From Amphibacillus marinus (lineage in GTDB: Bacteria; Bacillota; Bacilli; Bacillales; Amphibacillaceae), in contig NZ_FODJ01000004.1 of NCBI RefSeq assembly GCF_900110345.1, positions 177,273-241,272 on the forward strand: a DNA stretch of 64,000 nt. The letters run 5' to 3'. The notes beneath the pieces are model-generated. The model did not search any database and was not told the DNA's origin. It saw only the letters and a list, made by a program, of their open reading frames with translations. Within the stretch, counting starts at the first letter, position 1. Every line of letters starts with the position of its first letter. Positions 63,960-64,000 of this stretch are shown here, one piece after another. A program made the translations under genes and the position numbers.

Positions 63960-64000
63960 GCTCGTGGATAAAAGTCAATAATTACGGATAAAGAGAGGCG

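Overview
The window looks like chromosomal DNA of a low-GC, Gram-positive, plant-polysaccharide-degrading member of the Bacillaceae (an Amphibacillus/Gracilibacillus/Oceanobacillus-like organism; genus is inference). The reasons are strong AAGGAGG-type ribosome binding sites with some GTG/TTG starts, sigma-A promoters, lipoprotein signal peptides, Bacillus-type regulators (AraR, AhrC/ArgR box, CcpA cre sites, an MhqR-type operator) and Bacillus-type riboswitches (preQ1-I, TPP, guanine). No tRNA, rRNA, CRISPR array, intact insertion sequence or prophage was seen.

Layout. 1-3943: the end of a sugar ABC-transport cassette (DUF5696 protein, two permeases, lipoprotein binding protein). 3944-4613: a decayed gene and a long hairpin. 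4503-8897: argC-argJ-argB-argD behind an arginine box. 8884-9728: a consensus promoter in the tail of argD, a preQ1 riboswitch and queF. 9855-10853: a quinone oxidoreductase-like gene. 11344-19908: arabinan/L-arabinose region with araD-araA, araR, then GH51-GH27-GH51, with AraR boxes and a cre site. 20046-25734: YjbQ, RidA, an MFS exporter, HelD and ZupT. 26262-28994: an RpiR-type regulator with nagA and nagB. 29159-35427: a CorC/HlyC-type membrane protein, TPP riboswitch-thiW, a MhqO-like dioxygenase behind an MhqR-like operator, a HAD phosphatase, and guanine riboswitch-adenine deaminase. 35616-41951: a ROK regulator and, on the other strand, the galK-galE-galT-galM operon. 42131-46248: a nitroreductase, a GH1 6-phospho-beta-glycosidase with an RpiR regulator, and a LysM/3D cell-wall protein. 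46543-62343: one long operon of eleven genes under a promoter overlapped by a perfect cre site. 62457-63959: a DUF624 (YesL-like) membrane protein, a 44-residue membrane miniprotein, and a stand-alone homologue of the C-terminal half of archaeal-type 3-dehydroquinate synthase II.

How it works together. Most of the window imports plant-wall oligosaccharides, cuts them inside the cell and feeds sugars to central metabolism: arabinosides through two GH51 enzymes and a GH27 with a beta-L-arabinopyranosidase signature, then AraA and AraD (no araB kinase here); galactose through the Leloir genes; amino sugars through NagA/NagB; and a beta-1,4-glycan, perhaps glucomannan or mannan, through the large operon, whose last genes are cytoplasmic GH113 and GH9 enzymes. 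No transporter ATPase is encoded here, so a shared MsmK/UgpC-type ATPase elsewhere is expected.

The least understood part is the large operon. It combines an ordinary lipoprotein binding protein, a 979-residue protein joining two jelly-roll, carbohydrate-binding-like domains to a second binding protein, two permease pairs, a membrane-anchored NHL-propeller protein, a Yip1-family membrane protein and a secreted DUF5696 protein. The DUF5696-permease-permease core also occurs at the left edge of the window, which suggests a mobile or duplicated uptake module.
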